This document shows, in pieces, positions 27,504-30,393 of a stretch of 30,393 bases of DNA. Under the pieces are notes generated by a model. The model ran no database searches, was not told the origin of the DNA, and saw only the letters and a program-made list of their open reading frames with translations. The position numbers were made by a program, and so were the translations under genes. The stretch lies in the NCBI GenBank assembly GCA_003614735.1, contig KZ992568.1, positions 1 through 30,393 of the forward strand, in the 5' to 3' direction. This stretch comes from Thamnocephalis sphaerospora. Lineage: Eukaryota; Zoopagomycota; Zoopagomycetes; Zoopagales; Sigmoideomycetaceae. The first letter of the stretch is position 1. Each line of letters opens with the position of its first letter.

Positions 27504-30393
27504 ATGGAGCATCGCGTTCCCAGAGCCGCTGGTAAGGTTGCGCAAATGTCGAAACGGCAGCATGCCGGTGTGTTTCAGCCGCTGACACGGTTGCGCGTCG
27601 ACGGTCTCTGGTTGCCGTCTGACCATCTGCCGCGCTCTAGGCTGGCCCGAGGACGACCTGCAGGTCCGGCCCTACTCGGCTACCTCTCGCACGCTACGCC
27701 AACAGGGCCCGCCACCGTCGTCGGCCCTGGCCGCACAGCACCACCATCTGCCGCGTGAATACGAGGAAGTGGGGCTTCGGCGTGCCTCGTCATACTCGGT
27801 GGTCCACGAAAACGCCGCCATGGCTCGGCAACGCGACTATTACGACGATGTTGGTGCACGTGCACGTCCAGCCTACCACGAGGATGGCTACGTGTCGTCC
27901 GCCAGTACGCGCACCTCGGTGGCCTATCGCCAGCCACGCCAGCACGTGCGCCAATCGCGCAGCATGCACCGACACGCTCCGCCGCCAGAGTCACGCAACG
28001 GCGTGTGGCCGCGCGAAGAGCTGGAGCATTCTCGATATCCGGTGGCGAACGGCGCGCCTAGCCGCTATGCTGACGAACCGCGCACGCCGACGAGCGTGTC
28101 ACGTTGGGATCCCTCCGTGGCGCGCTATGATGCATACGACGCGCCACCACGTCGCATTACCGACACTTCTGTGCCACGGAGTGCCGCTCTGTTAGAAGGT
28201 AGCTCGCGCGTGCGCCCGGTGTCGATGGGCGCTTATCCGTCGGCCCCTTCGCTAGCACGCCGCACCCTCGTGTCGACCGCAGACGGCGAGTACTACCAGG
28301 TTGTACCGCGTCATTCGCATCCTCGGATGCAGCCGGTGTATCACGGTCATCCTAGCGGACGGCCTTCCTCGCCGACCATGTCGTATCAGTCGATGCACAC
28401 TATGCGCCCCAATTATGCCGGTCCGCGCGCGGTTGGCCACTCGCGTCACAGTTCGTTTGCCGTCTCTGAACAGGCGCCTGTCTCTGACGCACGTCGCGCC
28501 CCCGAGGGCATTCCGGCGCATCATCAGCACTGGCGTCGCGACGAGCTGGCTCACAGCGCTGCCCCTGGATATCATGGCCGTGAGCTCATCGGATCGCCAG
28601 CCGAATGGAATGATTCTGGGCCGTCCTCACGCACGGCATACTCTCGCCCCGCGGTCGAGGAGGCTGGTGCGCCGCATGCGGACGAGTATGGCTACGGCGC
28701 ACCACGTCCCTACCTGGAAGAGTACCCGCCAGAGCCTCGACCGGAGCCGCGCCATCTCAGCCCGGCGCCAGGCCAAAGCGCGACCGCATCCGGAACGATC
28801 GTTCAGCACTCGATGACCAACGGCGTGCGGCAGCTTACTATGCCCATGCAGGCGAACGCTGATCTGATATCGCTGCAGACGATAGGCTCGGCCAGCAGCG
28901 CCAAGATCCTTTGTCTTGCCGATGTCCGCGGTAACCTCTCGCTCATCGACGAGCTTGCCGACCGTGTGAACGCGGCCGCCGTCATCCATACCGGTGACTT
29001 TGGTTTCTTCGAGCCGGAAAGTCTGGATCGCGTCGATGACCGCACTATTCGCCATCTGGTCCAGTATTCGCCGCTTCTTTCGCACAGCGCACGTGCCGAC
29101 ATGCTGCAGTCTGCGCCAGATCTAGTTCGCGCACAGCTGCAGACCGACCAGCCCTTCCAGCTCTCGCAGCTGCCCGAGTACATCTCCGGACAGCGTCGCT
29201 TCCGCCGACCGGTGTATGTGGTTTGGGGTGCGTGCGAAGATGTGGCTGTGCTTGAAAAGTTCCGCAACGGTCGCTACATTGTCAAGAACCTCAAGATCCT
29301 GGATGAGGTCAGCACTCACTTGCTGGATCTGGGCGGTCTACATTTGCGTCTGCTTGGACTCGGCGGTTCTATTATTCGTCACAAGCTCTTCGATCACGGT
29401 GACGGTGAGTAAACCGGCGCACACTGCCGGTAGCATTATCGTCGTTCCGATGAACTTGTGCTTACACGTGCATCTGCATGGCCGTTCACTAGCATGTGCC
29501 GGCACAATGGCTGGTGGTGGTGGCATGATGTGGGCCTCGCTGCTGCAGCTGGGTGAGTTGATGGAGACGGCCAGTCGCGTGGCCAACTCGTCCGAGGTCC
29601 GCCTTCTTGTCACGCACACGTCGCCGGGCAAGGAGCCGCTGGTCAGTCAGCTTGCACTGGCTCTCCAGGCCGACTACTCCATTTCCAGCAGCGTGCGTCC
29701 ACGTTACCCGCTCATCTACACGCCACACGCTGTGCATCCGGATGCGGCTTCTTTCAAGGAACGCCTCACAGGTGCACGCGATGCAATGCTCAGCATTTGG
29801 CGCGGAGTACAGGAACAGGTGGAGACACAGCTCAACAACCAGCAGCGCGTTCTGCTCGACTATGCGCTCAACGTGATTCACTGGCTGCCGTCCAGCGGTG
29901 ACGATCGCGGATTTAAGGACCTGTGGTGCATGAACCTGCCTGAAGTGTCCCACGGCCAGACGGTGCTCAACATCAACGATGGCAAAATTTCCATGGTTTC
30001 GTCCGGCGCATCTGGCGTTAGCTTCTCGCGCCGCACCAAGCACCACAAGGCACATGTATCCATCAGCGAGCCGGCTGCTCAACCGCCTGTAACCGTTCGC
30101 CCACCGCGTGCCAACCTGAATGGTATCAGCGTACCACCAAAGCTGTTGATCGAGTCCTCAAGCGATGCTGATCCGCATAGCTCTCCGTCCTCACCGGATG
30201 TGCCGTCCAGCAGCGAGGACAGCGTCGGTGATTTGCTAGAGGGCCGGCGCGATCGCACTACTGGACGTGGCCGTGCAGCGTCGACCCACGAGACTGCTCC
30301 GACTCACGATGACCTTCCAGCAATTGCATCTGCTCTCCAGACGCGTGTCCGTGGCGGCGGTCGCACGGCATCTCCTGTTGTGCACGCAGCCGA
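27504..30393 (+). CDS. DUF2433 metallophosphoesterase-like protein, 3' end outside window
   Basis: The gene starts at the ATG at 27504 with a 28-nt first exon (MEHRVPRAAG). An intron 27532-27640 and a second intron 29405-29492 give at least 897 residues, still open at the window end. The first 370 residues or so are low-complexity and disordered, rich in Arg, Ser, Pro, His and Tyr. The conserved domain then begins: KILCLADVRGNLSLIDELAD followed by AAVIHTGDFGFFEPESL. These Asp-x-Arg-Gly-Asn and HTGDFGF motifs resemble the metal-binding motifs of calcineurin-like phosphoesterases, as in fungal DUF2433 proteins. Later blocks are RPVYVVWGACEDV, LHLRLLGLGG, MAGGGGMMWASLLQLGEL and VRLLVTHTSPGKEPL, the last resembling a GHTP/HxSPG-type motif. 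The visible C-terminal part is Ser/Pro-rich. No biochemical function is established to my knowledge; the phosphoesterase fold is inferred. Confidence 0.85.

Noticed and set aside
1-30393. tRNA, rRNA, CRISPR, transposon or virus-like element
   Set aside because: I scanned the intergenic regions for tRNA-like GTTCGA arms, terminal repeats and element-type coding regions and found none.

Overview
This window is a gene-dense stretch of a fungal nuclear genome. Nine genes are confidently recognisable: MED13, SEC21 (gamma-COP), JJJ1, a Cu-only superoxide dismutase, Y14/RBM8A, CYP40, CCDC25/Jlp2, SDA1 and a DUF2433 phosphoesterase-like gene. Restoring their reading frames requires about 62 spliceosomal introns. 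Almost all are 51-109 bp, with GTRNGY-like donors and a CTAAC/CTGAC-type branch site shortly before the acceptor. High intron density, very short introns, GC-rich coding DNA, an exon-junction-complex gene and GPI-anchored cell-wall-type proteins together suggest a basidiomycete yeast, perhaps Ustilaginomycotina (a Malassezia-like genome). This taxonomic call is inference.

Layout, left to right. 1-3209 (+): C-terminal part of Mediator subunit MED13. 3486-7115 (+): three tandem, intronless genes for secreted, ten-cysteine, probably GPI-anchored paralogues; about 900 bp between the second and third hold only weak small-gene candidates. 7270-10895 (-): SEC21 with 11 introns, running tail to tail with the third paralogue. 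11286-13718 (+): JJJ1, divergent from SEC21. 14153-14909 (+): GPI-type Cu-only SOD. 14910-15816: unresolved small ORFs. 15817-16161 (+): small protein with a mitochondrial-type leader. 16464-16994 (-): unknown single-pass membrane protein. 17196-18083 (+): Y14. 18327-20094 (+): CYP40 with a probable GC-AG intron. 20144-21348 (-): CCDC25 with a GC-AG intron and an apparent one-nucleotide exon. 21600-24813 (+): SDA1. 24814-27503: 2.7 kb with no convincing gene, rich in simple repeats. 27504 to the end (+): DUF2433 protein, 3' end outside the window.

The genes are mostly unrelated housekeeping functions. Two loose themes appear: ribosome and translation functions (JJJ1, SDA1, CCDC25/Jlp2) and cell-surface proteins (three Cys-rich paralogues and the SOD). 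I found no mobile elements, CRISPR arrays, tRNAs or rRNAs. The most interesting points are the inferred one-nucleotide exon between two introns of CCDC25, two GC-AG introns within about 2.5 kb, and the intronless cysteine-rich family inside an intron-rich neighbourhood.
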